Assembly: GCA_038124645.1 (NCBI GenBank)
Contig: JAYPCI010000003.1
Span: 1 to 64,000, forward strand
DNA: 64,000 nucleotides
Reading direction: 5' to 3'
From: JAYPCI01 sp038124645
Lineage (GTDB): Bacteria; Pseudomonadota; Alphaproteobacteria; Pelagibacterales; Pelagibacteraceae
The position numbers were made by a program, and so were the translations under genes. Below are positions 26,844-34,254 of this stretch, in pieces. The number at the start of each line of letters is the position of its first letter. Within the stretch, counting starts at the first letter, position 1. The notes under the pieces were generated by a model, which saw only the letters and a program-made list of their open reading frames with translations, was not told where the DNA came from and made no database searches.

Positions 26844-27719
26844 CTAGTGTATATCGCTTTTTGCATCCCGAATATTATCAAGAGCAGTATTGAGTCCTTC
26901 AGCGTTAGATCTTTGAGATGAAAAAAAGATAATCAAATTAAAGAACAATAATAATATCAAAAAAGATTTAAAAATATTTAAACTAAAAAATAGTTCTAAT
27001 AAAAAGGCTGTGGCGAGATACAGTATTGATCTAAGATAAACTACCTTATTGAAAACAGAGATAATTGACATTGAGTGAATAAATAATTTTAAAAATGACA
27101 TTTTACTAGGCCCAAAATATCTATTCCCTCTGATACAATTAATGCTTTCTAATTTTTTAAATTTATTTCTAATTGTTCCAGAAAAATTATTCCACAAGGA
27201 TTTTTCATTAATTATTTTAGATACATTATCTTTTGTCAAACAAACAAAGTTTCCAAAATTCATAATTTTACCAGTAAAAATATAAGTTATAATTTTATGT
27301 ATTTGATAAAGTATTCTAAAAATTAATCCTTCAGATCTTTTGACACGTTTAGCGACAACAGGGAATTGACTATTTGCACCCATTTTATCTAAAAGCATTA
27401 CTACTTCCTCTGGTCGATCCTCACCATCAGCATCCATTACGACCACATAATCAAAATTTATATTTTGCATAATATATTTTAAACCTGCCGCAATACATCT
27501 TTGATGGCTTCGGTTTTCTCTCATATTAAGAATTGTAAGAGATTTTATATTATGTGGTTTATGAAGTGTATACGCAGTTTCTGTTGAAGCATCATTGACT
27601 AAGATTAAAGAAAATTCAAATTGCTTCAATGATGAAATTTGTCTGCTAATCTCAGCATAAAGTTTATTAACAGATTTCCAATCATTAAAAACTGGATTAA
27701 GGATTATTACTTTCTTCAT
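26844..27719 (-). CDS. Family 2 glycosyltransferase (DPM1/GtrB-like)
   Basis: This 291-residue protein has a GT-A domain: LILVNDAST at about residues 38-46 and the metal-binding DAD at 96-98 (VVVMDADGEDRPEE). Two hydrophobic segments near the C-terminus (about 225-265) suggest membrane anchoring. This layout resembles enzymes that transfer a sugar to polyprenyl phosphate. It overlaps the upstream GT39 gene in an ATGA, so the two probably work together: one makes the lipid-linked sugar and the other uses it. The sugar and acceptor are unknown. Confidence 0.82.
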   Translation of the reverse strand: MKKVIILNPVFNDWKSVNKLYAEISRQISSLKQFEFSLILVNDASTETAYTLHKPHNIKSLTILNMRENRSHQRCIAAGLKYIMQNINFDYVVVMDADGEDRPEEVVMLLDKMGANSQFPVVAKRVKRSEGLIFRILYQIHKIITYIFTGKIMNFGNFVCLTKDNVSKIINEKSLWNNFSGTIRNKFKKLESINCIRGNRYFGPSKMSFLKLFIHSMSIISVFNKVVYLRSILYLATAFLLELFFSLNIFKSFLILLLFFNLIIFFSSQRSNAEGLNTALDNIRDAKSDIH

Positions 27720-29092
27720 TTTCCAATCATGCAGATACCCTGATTATCAATTCTGCCGTAAAGACCAGGGCATATTTTTTGTTTTGAATTATCTGCATCA
27801 TACCAAGTATAAATTACTCCACCGTCAGGATCTAATTCGTTTATTTTATCTTTAATATTATAATACCATTTAGGTCTTGAGCTCAAATGATAAGACAAAT
27901 TTCCAGCAAACCACTCATCACCCACGACATATTTGATATCCGTAGAGAAGTTTTCTATCCATCTCTTTTCAACTAAATAGGCAATCTCTTTCCCTTCGTA
28001 ATCAGTTCTTTTATTTTCATTTTGAATTGAAACAATGCCATAAATTGTAGGAGATAATAAAAAAAGAAAAATAAAAGTTGAATAAAATAAAATTAATTTT
28101 TGTTTGAGATTTTTTTTAAACATATAAATAAACATTAATCCAAAAAAAAGATAGAAAGGTGAAAGCCACATGGTTCTAATTTTTACACCCATAATTGCAG
28201 AAGTAATAATAATTAATAGAATTGGAACAAAATTAATTAGTAATAAAAATTTTAAATTTTTATCATTTTTTAAAGATTTTATTGAAAATTTTTTTAAAGA
28301 TAAAATTAAAAGGAAAAAAAATATTAATATTATTAAAGTTTGTTTTACAATAAGTTCAATTGGAAATTTGAAATGGTTGAACCAAAAATTATCTTCTAAT
28401 CCAGTTCTTTTAATGCCATAAGTTAATGTTATAAAATCATTCTCAAATAACCATATAATGTGAGGTATTAGAATTAAGATAAAAACAGTGCCTGGAATGA
28501 AATAGATCTTTTTAAAAATTTTAGTGTTATAGATTTTTATAAAAAAGATTATTTTAATACCCAAAATTAAATAGATAAATAAATAATGTGTTAAAAATCC
28601 AAGGGCACAGAAGAATCCTAATAAAATCCAATTTATTATATTGGGCTTTGTTTCATTGAAGCATTTCCAACAGTACAAAACGGTTAGTGCTCTAAAGGGC
28701 AACTGACAAACATAAACATTGAATTCTGGAGTTGTATAATTATGAAAATAAATAGCTTCTAACAATAAAACTGAAATTATAGCCAATTTATCATTTTTTA
28801 GAATTTCTTGAGATAGAATAAAAACAATATAAAAAGCGAAAATAACACATATCTGGCTGAGTAAATAATAAGCCCAATCGTTATTACCAAAAAAAAAATA
28901 AGTTAATTCAACAAATACTGCACTGATAGGCGGGTGTTTATTAAAACCCCAATCTAAATTACTTCCCCAGGCTAATGCCTCTATTGTATCTAAGGGTAGA
29001 TTATTATTTGTAAAAGTTGGAACCAAAGTCCAAATAATCAAATGACTAAAAAGATAAATATAAAATAACTTTAAATCACTTTTCATGATCAA
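27716..29092 (-). CDS. GT39/PMT_2-like polytopic glycosyltransferase
   Basis: This 458-residue membrane protein has about 10-12 transmembrane helices. The first periplasmic loop carries the family pattern LDTIEALAWGSNLDWGFNKHPP, with acidic residues typical of catalytic loops in ArnT/PMT-type lipid-sugar transferases. The C-terminal soluble part contains YVVGDEWFAGNLSYHLSSRPKWY. Such enzymes move a sugar from polyprenyl phosphate to lipid A, protein or polysaccharide. It overlaps the GT2 gene by 4 bp. The start may be the ATG at residue 3. The acceptor is unknown. Confidence 0.82.
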   Translation of the reverse strand: MIMKSDLKLFYIYLFSHLIIWTLVPTFTNNNLPLDTIEALAWGSNLDWGFNKHPPISAVFVELTYFFFGNNDWAYYLLSQICVIFAFYIVFILSQEILKNDKLAIISVLLLEAIYFHNYTTPEFNVYVCQLPFRALTVLYCWKCFNETKPNIINWILLGFFCALGFLTHYLFIYLILGIKIIFFIKIYNTKIFKKIYFIPGTVFILILIPHIIWLFENDFITLTYGIKRTGLEDNFWFNHFKFPIELIVKQTLIILIFFFLLILSLKKFSIKSLKNDKNLKFLLLINFVPILLIIITSAIMGVKIRTMWLSPFYLFFGLMFIYMFKKNLKQKLILFYSTFIFLFLLSPTIYGIVSIQNENKRTDYEGKEIAYLVEKRWIENFSTDIKYVVGDEWFAGNLSYHLSSRPKWYYNIKDKINELDPDGGVIYTWYDADNSKQKICPGLYGRIDNQGICMIGK

Positions 29093-29158
29093 TTTTTAAT
29101 ACAATTTTAAGTCTATTGACATGAATAATTTGAGTTATATACTCGCCGCTTTAAAAAT

Positions 29159-29581
29159 ATGCCAAAAGCAAGCAGCAAAAAAACTTATTCACCATCAGAA
29201 AAAGAAAAATACATGTGTGACAAACACAAAAAATACTTTACTGAGGCACTTCAAAACTGGAAAAAAGATATCATTAAGACTAATAATTTATCAAATATAC
29301 TAAATTCTTCTGATGATAATTCAACCTCTGCAGATGTGGTAGATCAAGCATCTTCTTACACTGATAAATCTTTAGAGATGAGAACGCTATCGAGAAGCAG
29401 AAAACTTATCGAGAAAATTGAAGCAGCCTTAAGACGAATTAAAGATGGAACTTACGGTTATTGTTTAGAGACCGGAGAACCAATAGGACTTAAAAGATTA
29501 ATTGCAAGACCAATTGCAACTTTATCAATAGAAGCTCAGGAAAAACATGAGCGAAATGAAAAAATTTTTGCTGAAGACTAA
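29159..29581 (+). CDS. dksA: RNA polymerase-binding transcription factor DksA (reduced-cysteine, alphaproteobacterial form)
   Basis: This 140-residue protein has the coiled-coil with a conserved tip pattern D-x2-D-x-A (Asp59, Asp62, Ala64), which in E. coli DksA acts in the polymerase secondary channel. The zinc-finger region keeps the surrounding sequence (GEPIGLKRLIARPIATL), but the four ligand positions read Cys102, Thr105, Ser123, Ala126. It therefore should not bind zinc in the classic way. DksA works with ppGpp to adjust transcription. It meets the convergent GST gene with a shared CTAA double stop. Confidence 0.93.
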   Translation: MPKASSKKTYSPSEKEKYMCDKHKKYFTEALQNWKKDIIKTNNLSNILNSSDDNSTSADVVDQASSYTDKSLEMRTLSRSRKLIEKIEAALRRIKDGTYGYCLETGEPIGLKRLIARPIATLSIEAQEKHERNEKIFAED

Positions 29582-30204
29582 GGTTTTGGAATTTCCTCAC
29601 CTGTTTTAAAAATATCATATCCAAGTTTTACAGCATTTCTTGCAGAGATATCTAAATACCACCTGGTTAAATTTTTATGATCTTTTAGTCCTATGTCATG
29701 CCATTCGTGTCTTGCGATCCAAGGAAAAGTAGCAATATCCGCGATGGTGTAATCCGATCCTGCTAGAAACTTTGAAACAGACAAACGCTCATCTAATTCT
29801 GAATATATTCTTCTACAAATCTTAAAATATCTCTCTTCACCAAATTTACTTTTTCCAGGATTGTAGTGATGAAATTGATGATGTTGACCTAACATCGGTC
29901 CAATATATGCCATTTGTGCCATCAACCATTGAGTTATTTCTAAACTTTGGTCTTTTTCAAAAAACTTACCACTTTTTTCAGCTAAGTAGATAAGTATTGC
30001 ACCAGACTCAAAAATTTTTTTACCTTTATCATGATCGATGATTACTGGAATTTTACTAAATGGGCTAATTGCTTTAAAATCTGGTTTAAATTGATCGTCT
30101 TTCATAATATTAATTTTGGTAATTTTGTAATCAAAGCCAATTTCTTCCAGCATAATAGAGATTTTTTTTCCGTTGGGTGTATTGGCAGTTAATAGTTCAA
30201 TCAC
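29578..30204 (-). CDS. Glutathione S-transferase family protein (YfcG/Ure2-like)
   Basis: This 208-residue protein has an N-terminal thioredoxin-like domain (LLTANTPNGKKISIMLEEIG, then SPFSKIPVIID and FESGAILIYLAEKSG) and an all-helical C-terminal domain (YTIADIATFPWIARHEW). The N-terminal TPNG pattern resembles the E. coli YfcG disulfide-bond reductase subgroup. It sits 2 bp after the ferredoxin reductase gene and is probably co-transcribed with ferredoxin and reductase, so a redox role is likely. The substrate is unknown. Confidence 0.85.
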   Translation of the reverse strand: MIELLTANTPNGKKISIMLEEIGFDYKITKINIMKDDQFKPDFKAISPFSKIPVIIDHDKGKKIFESGAILIYLAEKSGKFFEKDQSLEITQWLMAQMAYIGPMLGQHHQFHHYNPGKSKFGEERYFKICRRIYSELDERLSVSKFLAGSDYTIADIATFPWIARHEWHDIGLKDHKNLTRWYLDISARNAVKLGYDIFKTGEEIPKP

Positions 30205-30206
30205 AA

Positions 30207-31220
30207 TTATTTTTTTAATCTTTCTTGAATAGTTTTTGACGACGTGGTGAATTCAAATCTATATTTCTCATTTGGTCTTGCCCTCGTAAAACATGCTCGT
30301 GCAGCTAGTGCCCCTTCATGAAAACCAGAAAGTATAAGTTTTAATTTACCTGGATAAGTACAAATATCACCAATAGCAAATATACCTTTTTTATTGGTTT
30401 CAAAAGTTTCTGTGTTAACAGCAACAGTTTTTTTATCAATATTTAAACCCCAATCTAAAATAGGTCCTAATTTCATAATTAATCCAAAAAAACCGAGCAC
30501 AAAGTCAGTTTGAATTTCCTCAACTTTACCCTCTTCATTTTTAATAGAAATCGATTCTAATTTTTTAACTTCTTTTATTCCTTCAATTTGAAAAGGCGTT
30601 TTTAATATTACTTTATTAGATTTTTCTAAAGTTTTAATTTGATCCAAAGTATGTTGGGCACCTCTAAATTCATTACGTCTATGAATTAAGTAAACCTTTT
30701 TCGCGGTTTTAGACAGTTCGACAGCCCAGTCTAGAGCTGAGTCTCCACCACCAAAAATAGATATTATTTGATCTTTGAAAATTGATTTATTGGAGATTGA
30801 GTAAAAAACTTGTTTATTTTCAAATTTTTCTAACGCAGTTAACGAAATTTTTCTAGGTTCAAATGATCCTACACCACCTGCAATAATAATGCTTGAACAC
30901 TTAAACTTATTACCCTTATTGGTTTCAACTAACCATTTATCATTATCTTGTTTTAATACCTGAACACGTTCATTTAAGTGAAAGTTTTTTTTAAAAGGTT
31001 CGATTTGTTTTAGAAGATTTTTTGTTAATTCCTCTCCAGTACACTCTGGTATTGCTGGAATATCAAAAATAGGTTTATCTGGGTAAAGTTCAATACATTG
31101 ACCGCCTGGTTTGTCAAGATTATCTATAACCTCACATGATAATCCAATAATTCCTAATTGATGAACCGCAAAGAGTCCTGTGGGACCAGCTCCAATGATG
31201 ACAACATCAGTTTCTTTCAT
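30207..31220 (-). CDS. Ferredoxin-NADP+ reductase (thioredoxin-reductase-like fold)
   Basis: This 337-residue flavoprotein has an FAD motif GAGPTGLFAVHQLG at residues about 10-23, an NADPH motif GGGDSALDWA, and FAIGDICTYPGKLKLILSGFHEGALAA near the C-terminus. It lacks the CxxC redox pair of thioredoxin reductase at the expected site (sequence YSISNKS). It therefore fits the TrxR-like ferredoxin-NADP reductase family. The ferredoxin gene is immediately upstream (2 bp) and its product is the likely electron partner. It is often mis-annotated as thioredoxin reductase. Confidence 0.92.
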   Translation of the reverse strand: MKETDVVIIGAGPTGLFAVHQLGIIGLSCEVIDNLDKPGGQCIELYPDKPIFDIPAIPECTGEELTKNLLKQIEPFKKNFHLNERVQVLKQDNDKWLVETNKGNKFKCSSIIIAGGVGSFEPRKISLTALEKFENKQVFYSISNKSIFKDQIISIFGGGDSALDWAVELSKTAKKVYLIHRRNEFRGAQHTLDQIKTLEKSNKVILKTPFQIEGIKEVKKLESISIKNEEGKVEEIQTDFVLGFFGLIMKLGPILDWGLNIDKKTVAVNTETFETNKKGIFAIGDICTYPGKLKLILSGFHEGALAARACFTRARPNEKYRFEFTTSSKTIQERLKK

Positions 31221-31222
31221 AA

Positions 31223-31543
31223 TTAATTTTGTTTTGATGGTGTTGTAACTACAAGACCATCTAGTTCCTCAGAGACTATTAATTGACAACTTAACCTACT
31301 ATTTTTTTTGGGTTCGAAAGCTAAATCAAGCATATCTTGTTCTGCTTCTTCAATTTTATTTAATTTATCATACCAGTCTTCTGCGACATAAACATGGCAG
31401 GTGGCACAAGCCATAGAGCCTCCACAATCAGCATCAATGCCTGGAATGTTATTTTGAATTGCCCCCTCCATGACTGAAAGACCATTTTCAACTTCAATTG
31501 TTTTTTTATTATTCTCGCTATCTATATACGTAATTTTTGGCAT
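31223..31543 (-). CDS. [2Fe-2S] ferredoxin, adrenodoxin type
   Basis: This 106-residue protein has cluster ligands Cys40, Cys46, Cys49 and Cys86 in the pattern C-x5-C-x2-C-x36-C. That is the adrenodoxin/ISC ferredoxin spacing rather than the plant type. It also has the acidic partner-binding region EEAEQDMLDLAFEP. It lies between the proteorhodopsin terminator and the reductase gene. It probably passes electrons between the downstream FNR-like reductase and unknown acceptors. Confidence 0.94.
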   Translation of the reverse strand: MPKITYIDSENNKKTIEVENGLSVMEGAIQNNIPGIDADCGGSMACATCHVYVAEDWYDKLNKIEEAEQDMLDLAFEPKKNSRLSCQLIVSEELDGLVVTTPSKQN

Positions 31544-31565
31544 TTAAATTCAAATATAAGGATCT

Positions 31566-31605
31566 AAAAAAAAAGGGCAAGCATGTAATAAAACATGCTC
31601 GCCCT
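31566..31605 (-). terminator. Rho-independent terminator after proteorhodopsin
   Basis: A 13-bp stem (31574-31586 with 31593-31605, one G-U wobble in minus-strand RNA) has a 6-nt loop, followed on the minus strand by nine consecutive T. It lies 17 bp after the proteorhodopsin stop and 23 bp before the ferredoxin start. Proteorhodopsin mRNA is thus likely made as a single-gene transcript, with ferredoxin expressed by read-through or its own start. Confidence 0.92.
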
Positions 31606-31622
31606 AATTTATTTATTAAATA

Positions 31623-32396
31623 CTAGCTTCTTGATACTCTAGTATTCTGCATTGCAGCAGCCCAAATAATTAGACCAAATGCAATTTTATTTATGAAGTC
31701 AGCAGCGTTGTAAATAATGTTCAACGAGTTAGGGTCAACTCCACCAGTTAAGTAACCAAATACATAACCAAGTGGGTATACTGCCCAACCGATTGTAACA
31801 ATTATTCTCATAGCACTGAAAGCAGTAGCTAATGCTTTGTTACCGCTCTTTTGTGCTAACGTACCAGCTTCACCAGAGAATACTTCATATAGAATGTATA
31901 TCCAGCCAGCCATTCCGATAATGAAACCTACGAATGGTTGGATGTAACCAGCTTCACCTAAGTAGCCACCGATTAACATTACTAAAGTACCTAGTAAAAG
32001 TTTCCAGAATACAGAACCTGGAACTTTTCTTACTGCTGCTAATACAAAGTAGAACTCTAACATTAGCAATGGCACAGTAATTAACCAGTCAATATATCTG
32101 TATACTGTTGGAGACTCTGAGTACATGACCCAGTATTCTCTCATGTATAAATAGTGAATGAAAGCAACACCAGTTACCAATCCAGCAACTGTTATTGAAA
32201 CTCTCCATGCAGGAGCAACTGAACCTCTTTCTAAAAAGAAGAAAGCAGTAGCAGCCATACATCCCATTGATACTATCCAGAAAGAAACTCCAACGAAGTC
32301 ATTCTGTGCTAGCATCACGGTATCAGCAGCATTTGCAGAAGTAGCTAAGCCTAAAAAAGCCACTGTTCCTAATACTGCTAAGATAAGTTTTCTCAT
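31623..32396 (-). CDS. Proteorhodopsin, green-absorbing light-driven proton pump
   Basis: This 257-residue seven-helix protein has a signal peptide (residues 1-23). Key residues sit at a constant offset of +6 from the reference green proteorhodopsin: His81 (75), proton acceptor Asp103 (97), tuning residue Leu111 (105; Leu gives green, Gln gives blue), proton donor Glu114 (108), and retinal lysine Lys237 (231). It pumps protons out of the cell in light. The start at 32396 is chosen because GAGGGAGG lies 5 nt upstream; the in-frame ATG at 32411 overlaps that ribosome site. Retinal synthesis genes are not in this window. It has its own terminator and a divergent partner, prpE. Confidence 0.98.
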   Translation of the reverse strand: MRKLILAVLGTVAFLGLATSANAADTVMLAQNDFVGVSFWIVSMGCMAATAFFFLERGSVAPAWRVSITVAGLVTGVAFIHYLYMREYWVMYSESPTVYRYIDWLITVPLLMLEFYFVLAAVRKVPGSVFWKLLLGTLVMLIGGYLGEAGYIQPFVGFIIGMAGWIYILYEVFSGEAGTLAQKSGNKALATAFSAMRIIVTIGWAVYPLGYVFGYLTGGVDPNSLNIIYNAADFINKIAFGLIIWAAAMQNTRVSRS

Positions 32397-32401
32397 GAAA
32401 A

Positions 32402-32409
32402 CCTCCCTC
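32402..32409 (-). promoter_or_regulatory. Strong Shine-Dalgarno of proteorhodopsin
   Basis: GAGGGAGG on the minus strand lies 5 nt before the ATG at 32396. It is among the strongest ribosome sites I noticed in the window and decides the start codon. It suits the high expression known for proteorhodopsin. Confidence 0.85.
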
Positions 32410-32411
32410 AT

Positions 32412-32613
32412 TTGTTAATTAATAGTTTAAATTTAAACTACCCAACTTAGAGTAAATCTAAGATGGATAACTGTCATGAACATATAAAAATAAACACTTA
32501 GATCAACCTTTTTATCTTCGAAAACATGTTGATTTTATTGATTTTTTTATTTTTTTTTAGGGATATTAGTGGCAAAGTTGTAATATAATTTAATTTAGGG
32601 GGACAATTAAGCA
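32412..32613. promoter_or_regulatory. Divergent proteorhodopsin / prpE regulatory region (202 bp)
   Basis: This is the longest non-coding stretch in the window. It contains a perfect 18-bp palindrome at 32423-32440 (core TTTAAATTTAAA), 27 bp from the proteorhodopsin start, and a second inverted repeat CTTAGA-N5-TCTAAG at 32446-32462. On the prpE side the ribosome site AGGGGGA (32597-32603) precedes the GTG start by 10 nt. The palindromes are candidate operators; that is inference. Confidence 0.6.
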
Positions 32614-34254
32614 GTGAAGTATTTAGATATTTACAAAGATTCGATCAATAATAAAGAGAAATTTTGGCAAAATATTTCTGAAGAAATCTTTTGGTATAAG
32701 AAACCATCAACTATTTTAAATTCATCGAACCCTCCTTTTTATAAATGGTTCGAAGATGGTGTTACTAATACTTGCTACAACGCTGTTGATTATCATATTG
32801 AGCGAGGTCGTGGTGATCGGCTAGCAATTATTTATGATAGTCCAATCACTGGCGCAAAAAAAACTTACACTTTTAATCAACTTAAAGAGCAAGTTGCTAA
32901 ATTTGCTGGTGCTTTAAAAAATTTAGGTCTTAAAAAAGGTGAACGGGCAATAATTTATATGCCGATGATACCAGAAGCAGTCATTGCAATGCTAGCTTGT
33001 GCTCGTATTGGAGTGGTTCACTCAGTGGTCTTTGGTGGCTTCGCTGCTAAAGAACTTGCTAGTCGTATTGATGACTCAAAAGCAAAGATTATTATCTCAG
33101 CTTCATGTGGTTTTGAACCAGGAAGAACAGTTGAGTATAAACCATTACTAAATAAAGCGATTGAATTAGCACAACATAAACCAACGAAGTGTATAATTTT
33201 TCAAAGAGAGAAATTCAAATGTGAATTAAATGCAAAACTAGATCTGGCTTGGGATGATGTTATGAAAAATGCAAACCCAGTTGAATGTGAACAGTTAAAA
33301 GGAAGCGATTATGCTTATATACTTTATACCTCAGGCACAACTGGTCTTCCTAAAGGTATTGTCAGAGATATCGCTGGACACATTGTGGCTCTTAAATGGA
33401 CCATGAAAGCAATTTACAACGTTGATGAAAATGATGTTTGGTGGTCAGCAAGTGATATCGGTTGGATTGTGGGTCACTCTTATATTGTCTATGGTCCATT
33501 ATTCAAAGGCTGTACGACAGTTTTGTTTGAAGGTAAACCCATAGGTACGCCTGATCCTGGAGTTTTTTGGAGAGTAATATCAGAACATAAAATTAAATCA
33601 TTGTTTACTGCTCCAACTGCAATCAGAGCAATTAAGAAAGAAGATCCTGAAGGAAAATTTGTAAAAAAATATGATCTAAGTAATTTTAAATATCTTTTTT
33701 TAGCAGGTGAAAGATCAGATCCTGACACAATTAAATGGGCGGAGAAACTTTTAAAAGTTCCAGTGATCGATCACTGGTGGCAGACTGAAACCTCTTGGTC
33801 GATTTCAGGNNNNNNNNNNNNNNNNNNNNNNNNNNNNNNNNNNNNNNNNNNNNNNNNNNNNNNNNNNNNNNNNNNNNNNNNNNNNNNNNNNNNNNNNNNN
33901 NNNNNNNNNCATAAAAATGTTGCTGAGTGTGCGGTGGTTGGTATAGCTGATAAATTAAAAGGTCAAATCCCAATTGGTCTAATCGCTTTAAAAGCTGGGG
34001 TAGATAGAGATCAAAAGGAAATCGCTAAAGAGTGTATTGATTTAGTTAGAGAAAAGGTTGGTCCTGTGGCAGCCTTTAAAGTTGTCATCGTTGTTAAACG
34101 ATTGCCAAAAACAAGGTCAGGAAAAGTTTTGCGAGGTACGGTTAGAAAAATTGCCGATAATGAATCTTACAATGTGCCACCCACCATTGATGATCCGGCT
34201 ATTTTAGACGAAATTAAAGCAGATCTAAAAACTCACGGAATTTTAAAATCCTAA
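32614..34254 (+). CDS. prpE: Propionyl-CoA synthetase (acetyl-CoA synthetase family), interrupted by a 100-N gap
   Basis: About 398 residues precede the gap and 114 follow it. The AMP-binding motif YTSGTTGLPKGI is present. The segments VWWSASDIGWIVGHSYIVYGPL and FLAGERSDPDTIKWAEKLLKVPVIDHWWQTETSW match PrpE-type enzymes better than AcsA. The C-terminal part has the adenylation-regulated lysine motif PKTRSGKVLRG. Family length is about 630 residues, so roughly 345 nt are missing at the gap. It activates propionate or acetate to the CoA ester. The GTG start is supported by AGGGGGA 10 nt upstream. It meets the dihydroorotase-like gene at a shared CTAA double stop. Confidence 0.9.
   Translation: MKYLDIYKDSINNKEKFWQNISEEIFWYKKPSTILNSSNPPFYKWFEDGVTNTCYNAVDYHIERGRGDRLAIIYDSPITGAKKTYTFNQLKEQVAKFAGALKNLGLKKGERAIIYMPMIPEAVIAMLACARIGVVHSVVFGGFAAKELASRIDDSKAKIIISASCGFEPGRTVEYKPLLNKAIELAQHKPTKCIIFQREKFKCELNAKLDLAWDDVMKNANPVECEQLKGSDYAYILYTSGTTGLPKGIVRDIAGHIVALKWTMKAIYNVDENDVWWSASDIGWIVGHSYIVYGPLFKGCTTVLFEGKPIGTPDPGVFWRVISEHKIKSLFTAPTAIRAIKKEDPEGKFVKKYDLSNFKYLFLAGERSDPDTIKWAEKLLKVPVIDHWWQTETSWSISXXXXXXXXXXXXXXXXXXXXXXXXXXXXXXXXXXHKNVAECAVVGIADKLKGQIPIGLIALKAGVDRDQKEIAKECIDLVREKVGPVAAFKVVIVVKRLPKTRSGKVLRGTVRKIADNESYNVPPTIDDPAILDEIKADLKTHGILKS
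33810..33909. other. prpE: Assembly gap (100 N) inside prpE
   Basis: This is a 100-N placeholder. The flanks share no sequence. Family length suggests about 345 nt are missing, covering the hinge between the large and small domains. Confidence 0.97.

Noticed and set aside
30207..31220. Thioredoxin reductase
   Set aside because: The CxxC redox motif is missing at the expected site and a ferredoxin gene is adjacent, so ferredoxin-NADP reductase fits better.
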